DNA from: Nageia nagi
Lineage: Eukaryota > Pinophyta
Length of the DNA stretch: 64,000 nt
Direction: 5' to 3'
Assembly (NCBI GenBank): GCA_050084985.1
Contig: JBITNC010000001.1
Coordinates: forward strand, 31,124,001 to 31,188,000
In this document: positions 45,241-57,889 of the stretch, one piece after another
Layout of the letters: every line of letters begins with the position of its first letter
Position numbering within the stretch: the first letter of the stretch is position 1
Program-made: the position numbers and the translations under genes
The notes under the pieces: model-generated
Databases searched by the model: none
The model's input: the letters and a program-made list of their open reading frames with translations, nothing else
Told to the model about the DNA's origin: nothing

Positions 45241-46851
45241 TAGTCCTTCATCCATATCAAAATAAAAACTTATTAGTAATGAAGTAAAAAAGACTAAAAT
45301 GAAAGTGAAAAGTAACTAAGTATAAAAATTATAATTTATAGTTAAAATACAAACATCAATGATGAATTTTTCCAAATTTCAAGTGCAAAATTGTGTTAAA
45401 ATATACACAAAAGATAAATAAAGCATTTTTAGGTAATTTTCATCCTAACAATGATGATAGGAATCTAACAGTGTTGCTTGAGTCAAGCCATCGATTTTCA
45501 AATTTTTTTGAAACCCATCAAGTTTTTCTCTACTTCTATGGTAAAAATAACTTTAGTTTACCTCCATGCATGTGAAAAATGGTCCTTACATTTTTATCCT
45601 AAAAGTATCAAAATTTTTCCAAATTTTATAAAAACTTATCTAATTGAAAAAATTAATCTAATAAAATATTTTACTCAATGTATAAACCAAGAATATGAGA
45701 AAATTTTCAATACCTAATGCCCTCAAAAAAACATTGAACAATAAGAGCCCTATGATCATATGGAGAAGTACTTTGATGAGACATAACCATAACAATCATA
45801 CTCAACTAGTTGGTAGCTCTCTTGAAATTTCTCAATAACCTAAATGGATACCTATAACCTTAAGAATGAGAGCTCAAGTTGGTAAAATGAGAATGTGAAA
45901 ATGAAATCCAATTGAAACTATTTAAAACCCCCTTTTCCAAATTTACCACTTGTCCTTTTTGATAAACTAAAATCACTAATTTTTTTTATTATTAAATGCC
46001 TATACACTCATCTGTGAACTATTTTTAATCATCTTAAACTTCCCTTAATGGTGTGCTACCATTAGGATTCCAATGTTACTACTGGATTAAAATGGTCCTT
46101 TTCTACAAAATTTAAAATCCTAAGCCTAATCATAGTCTCCATGGAATAAAAAGATATATTTATATCAATAATAAAATCTAATTTGTCAAAAAGCCCCCTT
46201 GGGGAAAATTGATAAAATAAATATGAAGATGATCATAAAATTTTATGTTACCTGGACTTAACATTTTTACTTCATGAATGCAAAATAGAATTAAGGAGAT
46301 CTTTATTTTTAATGATTTGTTACCTTTCTCCATTGCTAGTACCACTACTGCTAGGTTCAAATGATAAAATTTAATCTATTTTCATTTAGATATTTTGTAT
46401 CTATGATAAAATGGTGAAAAACATGTCTACTTGCATTATGTGCAACTTTTTTTTAAATTGTATGATCCTTAACCTCTTTTCATGTTTCCAAAACATTGTG
46501 TAATATCTTCTTCATAATACATGTCATGAATGAATGTCAATTTTTTAAATGTCAACAATACTATAGTTACATATGCTCTTTGTAGACACCTAAAAATGAT
46601 CCTTCTCTTGAAAAATGAAAGAAGAACAAAAAAATTTGAAGTAAATTAAAAAGTTTGTTATATTCTACCAAATGCTAGCATTCAACACTTGGAAATCGAT
46701 GACTCACACCAATCATTGGAGTCTAGTACCTAGACATCAATGATTCTAAAGTTAGAAAAAGCAAAATAAAATTGGCAACTTATAAAGCATCTTTGGAAGA
46801 AAGCAATAGATAATAGATGACCTATCATCCATCCCACACATCCCCACTTCG
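45241..46851. other. No recognisable gene
   Basis: AT-rich DNA between PMD remnant A and the candidate LTR of element B. Open frames at 45,393-45,717 and 46,178-46,360 have no recognisable content. Confidence 0.45.
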
Positions 46852-47425
46852 TGTCACAACCATGAGAAAGATGGATAGGTTTTCTATCCATATTTTTGTC
46901 TCAAAATTAGAAAATTTTCCTATTTCTAAAATCTATAAAAAAAACCTTCAACCATGAAGTAAAGGTATCCAATTTGAATGCAAATTTACTTTGTCAAAAC
47001 ACAAACAAGTTTTACTAAGTTATATGCATTATTGTTCTACATTTTATATGCTTGTTTATGTTTACTTTATGCTAATTTTATGATGTGAATAGGTATGTTT
47101 GATGTATTATCTATTTGTATTTGTGCAAGGTTTATAGGTGTAAAGTAGCTAAACTAATCGAAGAAAATATTAAACATTGAAGAGAACAAAGAGATTCAGA
47201 TTCTTCTTGTAGGTTTCAAAAGATAATCCTCGAATCTTGTAGATACCAAAATCAGCCCAACAAAGGCCTTAACATTATTTTTGTAAAAAATCCCTTTTAT
47301 AGGGAAACAAATTAAAAGAGATTCATCATTTGTAATCATTTTGAATTATACTCAAGAGTAATAAAGAAAAATGTTAGTTGTAACATGTATTGTCTTGTTT
47401 ACTAATAGGGTTACTTTTTAAGTAC
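46852..47425 (+). repeat. Candidate 5' LTR of element B
   Basis: Begins TGTCACAACC and ends AAGTACA. It has a TATA-like CTTTTATAGGG near 47,293 and an AATAAAG signal near 47,358 ahead of the primer site. The order is right for U3-R-U5. No second copy lies in the window, so the borders are unproven. Confidence 0.45.
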
Positions 47426-47430
47426 AATAT

Positions 47431-47450
47431 TTTGGTGCTAGAAGGAGGGC
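47431..47450 (+). other. Candidate primer binding site of element B
   Basis: TTTGGTGCTAGAAGGAGGGC lies five bases after the candidate LTR. It resembles the TTTGGCGC-type primer sites of plant Tat elements, with one apparent C-to-T change. The matching tRNA was not determined. Confidence 0.5.
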
Positions 47451-49155
47451 CCCTTATATACAAACAACATTAGTGATGAGACATAGAAGATTTTTTCTAT
47501 ATTTTTATGCATGTTTTTGTCGTATGTGTCATGTGGTAGAGAAACTAATTTTATATTTGTGTTCTATGTCTTTTCATGCTTGAATTGCAAAAACATTGAT
47601 GATTTAGTATCAAAAACCAGTAACTAGATTAAAATGCCATCGAATTTGTCAAAATGTTAGTGATTTTTAGTAGAAGGTTAAATTTTTTATTCTCATCAAT
47701 TTCGTAAGTGCAGCTTAGGAATTAAGACTAAGAATCATAAATGAAAACCTTGTCTATGATCCTTATGCTCAAAATGCATGTAGGGGAGGGTATTGAAAAT
47801 CACTAATAATATGCATTATTTTTTGTGTTTATTTGGATAACTTTCTAGAGTTTATTTATTTATTCTCTATTTGGAAAGGGATCATACAAACAAACAAACT
47901 CACTCACTTAATATTTTTCTATATTATCCACCTATGCTCTCCTTTTATGCTGAAAAGTGATATGAGGTGACCAAAATGGATGTGATAGAAAAAGGGTAAA
48001 TGAATCTTTTATTTTTTCACCATATCATATTAAAATGGTAAATGCATTTACACTAAGTTACTTTCACACTTGGAAGGAGTAATTAATGCTCATTAAATTT
48101 GGAATGAACATAAGGTGAATTTACCAAGTTTAAGGTAGATTAGGATACACTAAATTGGTTAACAAATATGGTGGTTATTCTCTAGAAATTAATACTCTTG
48201 TCTACCTTACCACACTGATAGGTAGTAAAAGGATTATGACTCATAATGAGGGGAAATAAACCTATATTAAAATAAATTACTCACATTAATGACTTCTTAC
48301 TTATCTACCTTACCATGCCGAGAGCTAATCAAAGGATTATGACTCTTAAGAAGAGGTAATAAACCACATTTTAATATTTCCTTTGGTTAATGAATCACAT
48401 TAAAAGGTAATGAATATCATGGGTATCTAGATTAACTTGCATATTAATTAAAATATTATTTGAATCATATTAAAAAGATTTAATTAATGAACATGTATGA
48501 TTGGGAGAGTTAGAAATTGCACTCATTAGTATTTTATTTTGATTAAATACATAATCATAAGACCTTTTGAAATGAAAATCAATGAGTTAGAGGTCATTAC
48601 TAACCATTGATTTTTATTCTCTCATGCTCTCATCAATAAACTATAATGAGCCTTAGAGCTAAAACCTTGATATGAATACCAAGTTCATAGGTTAGAAGTC
48701 ATTACTTCTCATTGAATGACTATAAAAAAAGGGAACTATACTTGGATTTCATCACCAAGATATTTTTTATAGGCATTCCTTGAGCCCCATTGCACTAAGG
48801 GGACCACTTTTAGTACCAAGCTATTACTTAGCCCTATATTGCTTATAGGATTACCATCCTACCTTGTTTAAACACTTGACTAGATAATTTAACAATTTAG
48901 TAAAATTAACAAGATTAAAGTATACAATTCATTTCTCTTATATAAAAAGATTAATTTAATATACCAAAAAAGCTAGAAAAGATAATCATACCAAAAAGGT
49001 GAGTATGCATGTAGGTTGTTTGTGCATAGAATTTTTTTTTCTAGCAAACATAAATAAAAAAGATAAAAATATAATTGCTATGTTTGATTTATTTTATTTA
49101 TAGCTTGGTAGAAAAGAAAAATCAAACTAAAAGTACAAATAGAAAAAACAAAAGA
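47451..49155 (+). other. Leader of element B, with small duplications
   Basis: It contains a 103-bp tandem duplication (TACCTTACCAYRC at 48,203 and 48,306, each followed by AAAGGATTATGACTC). A weaker pair ends in TTAGARGTCATTACT (about 48,575 and 48,690). No ORF was seen. Confidence 0.5.
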
Positions 49156-49159
49156 CAAT

Positions 49160-51480
49160 GGTTAATACTTGTTCTCAAATGGCTCATCAATGGAAAGAAT
49201 TGAATAATGAAAACTATCTAAAAGAATGAAGAAGTCATAAGTATAGTAGGAACACTTCAAGAAGAGAAACTCCTTGAGAAAAAATACAGCCTATTTAAAT
49301 CCTATTTATGATTACTTAGACATAGTTAGACAACATTTAACACAATTAACAATCCCTCATTCTTCTCATGCTCATAGCCTTCCTTTGAATCTAGATTACT
49401 AAGTAGAAGATACATAACTAGTTGATGATATAGAAGAGATTGTACTAAGAAATATACCCCTTTTACAAACTCATTTAGTTGATATCATACTCCAAAGAGG
49501 CCCTTTAATACCTAAGTATGATCATGTCACATGATATATTCTAGATGAACATTTAGTTCAATCATATTTAAGAAGAGATGATTAAACTTTCTCCATTATC
49601 TCTAGGGGAATGGAAGAATTTGATGATTTAATCTCCATATACATAGCTACCCCCATGCCAAAATCGAGAGATCATTCTAGAGTTTATAATAACCCTTGTT
49701 ACATTTTAAAATCAAACACACCAACTCCTTTTTCAATCCATATAACCCCTAGATAAAGACATGAAATGAGAAACAACCTTGATTTAATAAGGTTTAAATT
49801 ACAAGGAATATCTTACTATGCACATAGGAAAGAGAATATACCTAAAAATAATATACAACACAAACCATAACAATAGATGGCTTTGTATAATCTAGGTATG
49901 CAACAACAAGCTAAACTGATAAGATTCATCCAACAACCATGATTTCCAACACAACCTATGCTCAATGTACATTGAAATAGGCTACCAATAAGACAATCCA
50001 ATAACAAAAATATTTAAATACAACCCAAACCTAATCAAATTATGGGTAATGATATAAAATAACAATCTAGAGCACGATCTCTATCTCCCCAAGGTCATGG
50101 AGTGTATAAATATCAAGACCCTTACTTGGCCAAGAGAAAAGAAGCTTAACTTAAAAAGAGACAAGATGAGCTTCAAAGGTATCATTTACCTCCACTTAGA
50201 AATAAGGATCAATCACATTACCCTCCTACACCATAACATCAAAAAATAAATGCAACAACAACTACCTCCATATCAACCTCCATGACCTTTTCTATTGTAT
50301 GATGGACTTTACTATGATGCCCAAACACCTTCTAAATAAAGATATTAATTGTTCCAAAGGTATGAAGGAAAAGTGGATCATAGAAATAATAAATATCCCA
50401 TGAATTTAAACCAACTATAAAAAATAGATGATCTTCATAAAATATTGATAGAAATTATAAAAGAGTTACATTTGCAGAGTAAACAAAAGGTGTCATATGA
50501 AATGATTTATAATGAACCAATTCATCCAAGTGTTCCTAAAAAGGAAATTCCTTTCAAATTTTAAATTCTAAAAGTTGATCCATTCAAAGAAAAGGAAGAT
50601 CCTAAAGAACATATTATATGATTTAAGTATTCAAGTTATGTTGTTGCTAATGATGATGCATTAATGTTGCGTATCTTTCCCATGACACTTGTTGGAAAAG
50701 AAATGAATTAGTATAATAACTTAACAAAATATATTATTTGTTAATACATACAATATATATTCTTAGAATATTTTAGGATAAATATTAAAGATAAAACTTC
50801 CATAAGTGATATTACAAGATTACAATATTTTCAAGAAGAATCAGTTATTGATTTCATCTCAAGATGGAAGGTAATATTGATAAGCATGCCCTACACTCTA
50901 ACTCAAGAAGAATTGGTAATAATTTTTAGTCAAATTTATTTAAGGAATATCACTAGTACCTTATTAATCCAACAACATAATACCTTTGAATAAGCCATCT
51001 CTCTAGCTATCATAATTGAAAAGATTAAAATCCAAGATGGTGAGATAAAAAGTAAGAAAAAGGAACCTTATGTCAAAAAAAAAAATGAAATGGAACAAAT
51101 AAGTAAATCATCTTCAACCAAAAAAGTTTATATCACCAAATAAGTAGAACCAAATCCTCTATAAAGTGAGTAAAAAGACTTTATACCACTAAGAAAGTTC
51201 ACACCTTTGTCAGAATCTCTTTATGATATTCTAAAGAAAATTTGTGATTATTAAGTAATTACTTTATGAGAGATAAAACCTAAACATCCTAAAGATAAAA
51301 ATAGTAGATGGTATAATGAGAATGAATATATTCATTTCCATCATCAAAAGGGTCATGATAAAAATAAGTGTGAGAGTTTACAACATAAAATTCAAAAGTT
51401 GATTAACCAAGAAAAGTTTGAAGTCGATAATCCCTTAGCTATTCCTAATCAAAATTTGGGAATTTATCAAAATCCTCTTC
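49160..51480 (+). pseudogene. gag of Tat-like element B
   Basis: Gag builds the particle and binds the element RNA. The start is placed at MVNTCSQMAHQWKELNNENY (ATG at 49,160). The first 1.3 kb is stop-rich and weak. The gag domain is clearer from about 50,570: FKEKEDPKEHII, then LMLRIFPMTLVGKEMN, then ISDITRLQYFQEESVIDFIS followed by RWK (50,810-50,870). A nucleocapsid-like YIHFHHQKGHDKNKCESLQH stands at about 51,330-51,390. It corresponds to CxFHxxKGHxTxxC with the first Cys changed to Tyr. The tail continues with KIQKLINQEKFE. Multiple stops prevent translation. Confidence 0.78.
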
Positions 51481-51729
51481 CTCAACATTAGGCTAATAAG
51501 GTGTCATTACATCCCCTTGAGAATCAAGTAATATATAATTGGAGTTATGATAATTCAACATTTTTAGGGATGGTAAACATTACCATAAGAGTTCAAAGGG
51601 TATAAGGAAGGTAAAATAATATTCCAAATAATCAACCAGATTAAGTTGTTGTGCAACCACTATACCTAGAACTCAACCACTTAAGCTTCAATAAAAGGAG
51701 ACTTACATCAATAATTAAATAATTCACAA

Positions 51730-52542
51730 GTGAAAATGTATTTATTCAAGTTACTACAACAACCTAAGAATCATAGAGATATGATGAACCAATTATTACA
51801 AACAATTGAGTTGGACATAAATGATTCTAAAAGCTTTGTGTCTTTTATAGGAAATATTAAAACAAGTCAAAAACCTACTATTGTTTTCTATGATTATGAA
51901 GTTAAAAAATCAAATGAAATGCATGGTAAAGATCCTCCCTTGCATATCATAGCTAAAGTAGATAGAAAATCTTTTAAAAGAATATTAATTGATGAAGGTT
52001 CAACAATGAACATTATTTCAACAACTACCTATAAGACTTTGAATCTTCCATTCTCATATATTTATGCATCAACCTTGTAATTAAAAGCATTCAATTATTT
52101 TTTATGTTCAACAATGGGATCTATTTCATTGCCTATCACTATAGGGTCTAAAATAGTGCAAACAATATTGCAAGTAGTTAAAGGGGACATAACTCAGTAT
52201 AATATTCTTTTAGGAAAACTTTGGATTAGAGATATGCAATGCATTACATTAACATATCATAATTATTTAAAATATATTCATAAGGATTTTATGCATTGTG
52301 TACTAAGAGATGAAAATCCATATTCACATTGCAATAGTGCACACCTATCAAAAGAAGTAACTTTACCATCCACTCATTATTCTACAATACCCATATCACC
52401 AAAAAAACCATCGATTGTAGGAGTAGGTAAAAATAATCCTTCTTTAAACTCTTCAAAAGAAGAACATTTTACCAATCAAGAATCATCCAACACTCAAAAG
52501 ATCAGTAATGATTCACCACCAAGAATAGAACCAATGCCTTAA
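51730..52542 (+). pseudogene. Retropepsin (aspartic protease) region of element B
   Basis: Two open stretches (51,730-52,080 and 52,114-52,542) are in the same frame and separated by one stop. The first holds KSFKRILIDEGSTMNIIS. The active-site loop, normally DxGSS with a small residue, reads D-E-G-S at 51,988-52,005. The second holds LPITIGSKIVQTILQVV and YNILLGKLWIRDMQ, the flap-to-C-terminal LLGRPWI region. This enzyme would cut the gag-pol polyprotein. The long open frames make this the best preserved part of the element. Confidence 0.82.
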
Positions 52543-53629
52543 GAAATACGTACATGGAAAGAAAGAGAACAAAAGTTAGATGAATTAAGCAAAGATTATT
52601 TATAAAAAATATCTTCTCCTATGTATACATTAGTAAAAAGTGATGATTTTCAAGAAAATAGTAAGTCATCAAACATTTATTATGTGACCATAAAGCTGAT
52701 AGATTATGGTATAGGGGAATTTGGAATTGATGATGTTATTTTTAACATTCCTTATGTCTAATAAATAGGAATACCAAAAGAATCTTCCATTGTAGTGGGA
52801 AAATTGGTGTCATTAGGAAAAGTTCCTAATCAAACACTTTTTGTTTATAAAGGTCCTATATAACCACCTATCCTTCTTCTACTCAACCCCATTAAGGTAT
52901 TTTTTGTAACTCATTAGAATATTTATCAACTTTTGTAAGATCTTTTGTCAAAATATATGTTGATAGATGTCAATGGAAAGGATAAAGTTTAAGATGATAT
53001 GAAAAAGGACCTAGATATACAATTTATATTTATTACCAATTACCCATTGATAAAGTAGGATTAGGATACAAAGGTAAGAATCAAAAGGAATCTAGTTGTA
53101 AAATAGTTGAACTATAATCAGAAACATTAAAATTTGAAAGGTCATCTAAGAAGGCTAAAGGGATAACAAGTCAAGAAAATGTGGAATATGAAACACTATA
53201 TTTATAAAGGTTATTTCCTAAGGATGTATCAAATAATATGGTAGAAATCATTGAAGTATCTAATGAAGTATCAAATAAAATATATTTTGACTAGTCTAGG
53301 AGTGATGAGTTTGAATCATTAAGTCCAGTAAGCTCAAGTAGTTCTTTATTATACTTCTTGGTAGAAGAAGAAACTATAGAATTCACATTAATTTATGAAC
53401 AACCCATAATATGAGACTTTAAAGATATAGATACTATACTACAAACCTTAGACTTCACCATAAACACTACCTTAGAAGATCAACATTTAGGTGAAGATGA
53501 AGAATACAACATAAATGATTAAAATTGGATTTCAATACCAAATCCATTGAAATAAGGGTCTCACATGTTAATTGAATAAAATATTGAGGTTAATTTAAGT
53601 GATTATCCTAACAATTATAAGATTATTCA
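52543..53629 (+). pseudogene. Protease to RT linker of element B
   Basis: Stop-interrupted coding sequence of low similarity to anything I recognise. It includes LIDYGIGEFGIDDVIF near 52,700. Linkers of this kind are poorly conserved in Tat elements. Confidence 0.45.
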
Positions 53630-54880
53630 ATTAAGAAAGTCACTAACTAAAAAAGAGAGACAATAATTCATATCTATACTCAAAGAAAAATAGAAAATAT
53701 TTGCATGGTCATATGCTAATATACCTGGACTGGATCCTAACTTGGTAGTACATAACTTGGGTATTAAAGAAGATGTTAAACTTATTAAATAAAAATTATG
53801 CAAAATGCATCCAACAATAACATTTATGGTGAAAGAAGAGTTACAAAAACTTTTAGAAAATTATTCTGATTAGATTTCTAACATGGTACTAGTTAAAAAG
53901 TCTAGTGGAAAGATCTACATATGTACAAACTTTAGAGACTTAAATAAAGATTAACCTAAGGATGATTTTCCACTACCAAATACAGATAGTTTGGTTGATT
54001 CTACTACCAAAGATATAATGATATCTCTTATGGATGGATTTTTGGGGTATAACTATAAAAAAGTAGCATCAAAAGATCAACATAAGATAGCATTTAGAAT
54101 TTTTTTTTATAAGGTAATGCCCTTTGGTTTAAAAAATGTAGGAGCCACTTATCAAAGGGAAATAATGCTCATTTTCCATGATTACATGCATGATATTATG
54201 GAAGATTACATAGATGATGTATTAGCTAAATATAAAACTTGAGAGGATCATCCAAAGGTACTCAAAAAATATTTGATAGACTACTAGAACATAGTATTCA
54301 ATTAAACCCAAAAAATGTGTTTTTGGAGTAACTTCAAGAAAATTACTAGGTTTTATTGTCTCAAGATGAGGAATTGAAGTGGATCCTAGTAATATAAAAG
54401 CAATAGTGAATATGCCTCCCCCTTCAAATATAAAACAAATATAAAGTTTATAAGGTAAATTGCAAGATGTAAGACATTTTATTTCATAGCTATTAGATAA
54501 GTGCAAACAATATTATTATACACATCTTCTATAGAATCGATATTAGGAACTATGCTTGCTCAAAAGAAAGAAAATAATAAGGAGCAAGCTATATGTTACC
54601 TTAGTTGAACCCTACTTGATTATGAAATAAAATATTTATACTTGGAAAAATTATGTTTAGCCATGGTTTTTGCAACTAAGAAGAGACATTATATGTTAAA
54701 CCACAATACCTATGTAATTGCTAAACTAGATCCATTAAAATACATAATGAATAAAACTTATCAAAATGCAAGAACATCTAAATGGAGTATGCATATAATT
54801 GAATTTTACCTATAATTTGTAAGTCAAAAGTTAATCAAAGGTCAATTCATAGCTGATTATCTTGCATAAACATCATTATC
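53630..54880 (+). pseudogene. Reverse transcriptase and RNase H of element B
   Basis: RT begins with FAWSYANIPGLDPNLVVHNL near 53,698, a strong Tat-lineage signature. It continues with VKKSSGKIYICTNFRDLNKD near 53,900, a GLKNVGATYQREIM block near 54,130 and the intact active site EDYIDDVLA near 54,205. RNase H follows with YLEKLCLAMVFATKKRHYML near 54,640 and ends in GQFIADYLAx near 54,860. Stops include LAxT (expected Gln) and SRxGIE (expected Arg), both explained by a C-to-T change. It is non-functional. Confidence 0.88.
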
Positions 54881-54939
54881 TGATGATAAACAACTCATCA
54901 TTGAACTACTAGATGAAAATGTTTTTCAATTAGATTAGA

Positions 54940-55440
54940 TCGAAGTCCCTATTGACGCTAAAGAAGATTGGGATACGAAGATATATTTTGATGGATTGAG
55001 ATGAGAAAAAAGTGGAGGTGCTAGTGTTGTACTTATCACACCTAAAGGAGTTCCTATACCTTATTGCTTCAAACTTAATTTTTCATTCACAAATAACAAC
55101 ATTGAGTATGAAGCTATAATATTATTTATAAAGATAAGTATGAAATTAAAACTAAAAAGGGTTAAATTCATTGGCAATTCATTGTTGATCATACACTAGG
55201 TTAAAGGAATCTTTCAATGTAAAGAACCCCTAATAAAAAAGTATAAAAAATTGGTAGATAATATACTATAATCATTTAAAAAATATGATTTAGAAGTAAC
55301 ATTGAGGTCAACCAATAGATTCACTGATGCTATGGCTTCAATAGAATCTTTGATACTTAAAAATCCCTATCAACAAACTTTTCACATCAAGATCATCCAA
55401 ATTGCTCAATACTTATGAGAAATAGATGGAGTATAACATA
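54940..55440 (+). pseudogene. Second RNase H (aRNH) of element B
   Basis: KIYFDGLRxEKSGGASVVLI near 54,980 is followed by the SFTNNNIEYEAI motif near 55,090 and by FIGNSLLIIHxVKGIFQCKE near 55,170. This is the plant-type RNase H found between the usual RNase H and the integrase in Tat/Ogre elements, and it identifies the lineage. The first Asp and the Glu of EYEA are kept. The later Asp position (usually GDSxL) reads GNSL. The stop in IIHxVKG replaces Gln. Confidence 0.82.
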
Positions 55441-56570
55441 TGGTTCTTGATATTACAATGGAAGATAAGAATTATTGGCATATCCAATTAGTGAAATTCC
55501 TAAGAGATGGAATTTTGCATATTAATCTAACAAAATCAACCAAGAAAGCATTTAAATTAAAATCTTCTCATTTTTGTATGTTAGAGGATGTCTTACATCA
55601 TAGAGGTTTTGATGGGATATTACTTATATTCTTAGAATGGGTGGATTCACAAATTATAATTTTATGTGCACATGATAGAATATGGGACATTTTAGTGGTC
55701 CCACAATAACAAAAAAACTAATGCATATGGGATATTATTTTCTCACCATGGAGAATGATTGCATGTAATATGTTAAAAAATGCATTAAGTGCCAACAACA
55801 TTCAAATTTATTTAATTAACCATCATAAGCATTACAACCCATGCAATCATTATGGCCATTTTCAAGATGGACATTGGATTTAATAGGCCAAATATCCCCT
55901 ATTTCTTTAGGAGGTCATAAATTTATAATAACAACTATGGAATACTTTACAAAAATTGGTTGAAGATATTCCTATGATCTTGAAAAAAAGACCAAAGATA
56001 GCAAAATTCATAGAACATCATATCATTTTTCATTTTTGGATTCCTTCTCAAATTATTACTGATAATGAAAAGAATTTTAAAAATAAAGAAGTATTAGCTT
56101 TATGTAAAGGATATCACATTTGAATTAGTTTTTCAATGCCATATTACCCCCAAGGAAATGGATAAGCTAAGGCTATGAATAAAACCATTTATAGTATCGT
56201 ACTTAAAATAGTTGATAATTCTCATAGAGATTAGCATGCAATAATTCTACATGCTCCTAGATGAGATAAGAGTTAATGCGATAGAACACATGAGTACCTA
56301 TCAAAGTCATATTAAATGAGCTTTTGATAAAAGAGTTAAAATTCATGAATTTAATATAGGATACCTAGTATTAAAGGAAACCCAACAAAATTCACTAATG
56401 GAGAGGTAACTTTGAGATAAATTTGCTCCTACCTAGTTAGGACCTTACATGGTTAAGAGAAACTTCAAATCAGGAGCGTATCACTTAGCTAACTTAGAAG
56501 GTAATGAAGAGGGTGAACTAATAAATATCACACATCTTCATCCCTTTTATATTCAGAATAATTTTTATTT
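55441..56570 (+). pseudogene. Integrase of element B
   Basis: An open start (55,440-55,709) covers the segment before the zinc finger. A single-base frameshift near 55,688 precedes MGYYFLTMENDC and CIKCQQHSN, which end the HHCC finger near 55,800. The catalytic core follows: WTLDLIGQIS near 55,875 (first Asp) and ITDNEKNFKN near 56,055 (second Asp). GNGxAKAMNKTI near 56,155 has the catalytic Glu changed to Lys and a Gln changed to a stop. The C-terminal part ends in NITHLHPFYIQNN near 56,560. It would have inserted the cDNA into the chromosome, and the missing Glu alone abolishes that. Confidence 0.86.
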
Positions 56571-56639
56571 TATTTATGTATATATTGTAAATATTTAGAT
56601 GAAAAAGAATAAAAATATTACAATGAACTAATAAAAATA

Positions 56640-57790
56640 AATGTAGTTAACAAATGATGATCAAAAGAATCAAGAGTGTTCATGTGCCATTGGAAAGAAA
56701 AGGAATAAGGGAAGGAACCTAGTTTGAGAAGTCTATATATTTGGGAGATAGAACCATATCTAGAATCACTAAGTTCACTTTCCTAGGAATACAAAATATT
56801 ATTTGATTACCTATTGACATACAAAGGGATCTAGCCTTGTGTCATTATCTAGGTACATTTTATGGTTGGAAAATCTATGTTAAAGAATAAAATATTGAAA
56901 TTTACTTAGATAGGGCCATGTATTTTCAAGGTTTTTATCATTATTATGAGTAAGTATAGAAAATAAATTTACTATGCTTGTATTGGCCTATTGTAACACC
57001 TAAGCTTATTGTCAACCGTACTTTTAATGATTGGGTCCTATATGTTGCATCCCAAAATCTACCTAGTTTACATCCAATCATGATTTGGATGAACTAGCTC
57101 ACAGGAGATCTATGTCATCAAAGTTAATATATGATTTTTCTCCTTTGTTTGTACCCAAACCTAGGAAATCAAAGAGAATTAAAAGGATTATCAATAAATT
57201 ATTTTCTCAAATAAAATTAAGGTTCATACCTCCCTCACCTTTTGATTATCATAAAAAAATAATGATAACCAAAAATATAGAAAACCCTAAATAAGAACAT
57301 GTCCAATTTAATTTATTGACCAAAATTTCAAGGATAGATATAAAGGAGATGTTTATATGCAATTACTTTGAAAAATTCCTTTTGCACTTATGACTTATTT
57401 CCTTAACTTAACTAAAGATGTGCAATTAGAAATAGCCAAGAAATTCTTTAAAATTAGTGCATCAAATGCATGGGAGGTAAAAATAAATAGTTTAAAGGTT
57501 TCAGTTGAAATAAAAGTACAATAAATGTGGTTGGAATAAGAATCCAAAATGAGTTTACTACAATGGTTCCATTTACATTGGCCTTATAACAAACCCAAAA
57601 TTGTGATAGATTGCATTGAAGATGTTCATATCAAATTTATGGGTTACCCTCTTATTTTTACTTCAATTATTTTTGATAAAGTATTGTCATTCTTTGCACT
57701 ATACTTCCCAAATGATGAGGTTGTTTATGATTATAGTTCATTTTTTAGTAATAGTTGTTGTATGAATAATATCTTGAATGTGAAAACATG
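56640..57790 (+). pseudogene. Unrecognised ORF remnants after integrase
   Basis: Plus-strand stretches such as ITKFTFLGIQNII (56,765), LALCHYLGTFYGWKIYVKE (56,830), SSKLIYDFSPLFVPKPRKSK (57,115) and IDCIEDVHIKFMGYPLIF (57,608) read like protein. They are in more than one frame, with stops. I do not recognise a family. Position suggests an accessory ORF of element B. The protein-like look is a judgement of composition only. Confidence 0.35.
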
Positions 57791-57889
57791 ATTTGAATAA
57801 ATTAATCAACATCTAGACAAAAGAAAATAAATAAAATATATTAGGTAGGTACACTATTATAGTACCATTGATAGTAAAAATTTTGGTGT

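Noticed and set aside
54222-54506. Minus-strand ORF of 94 codons
   Set aside because: It is antisense to gypsy reverse transcriptase.
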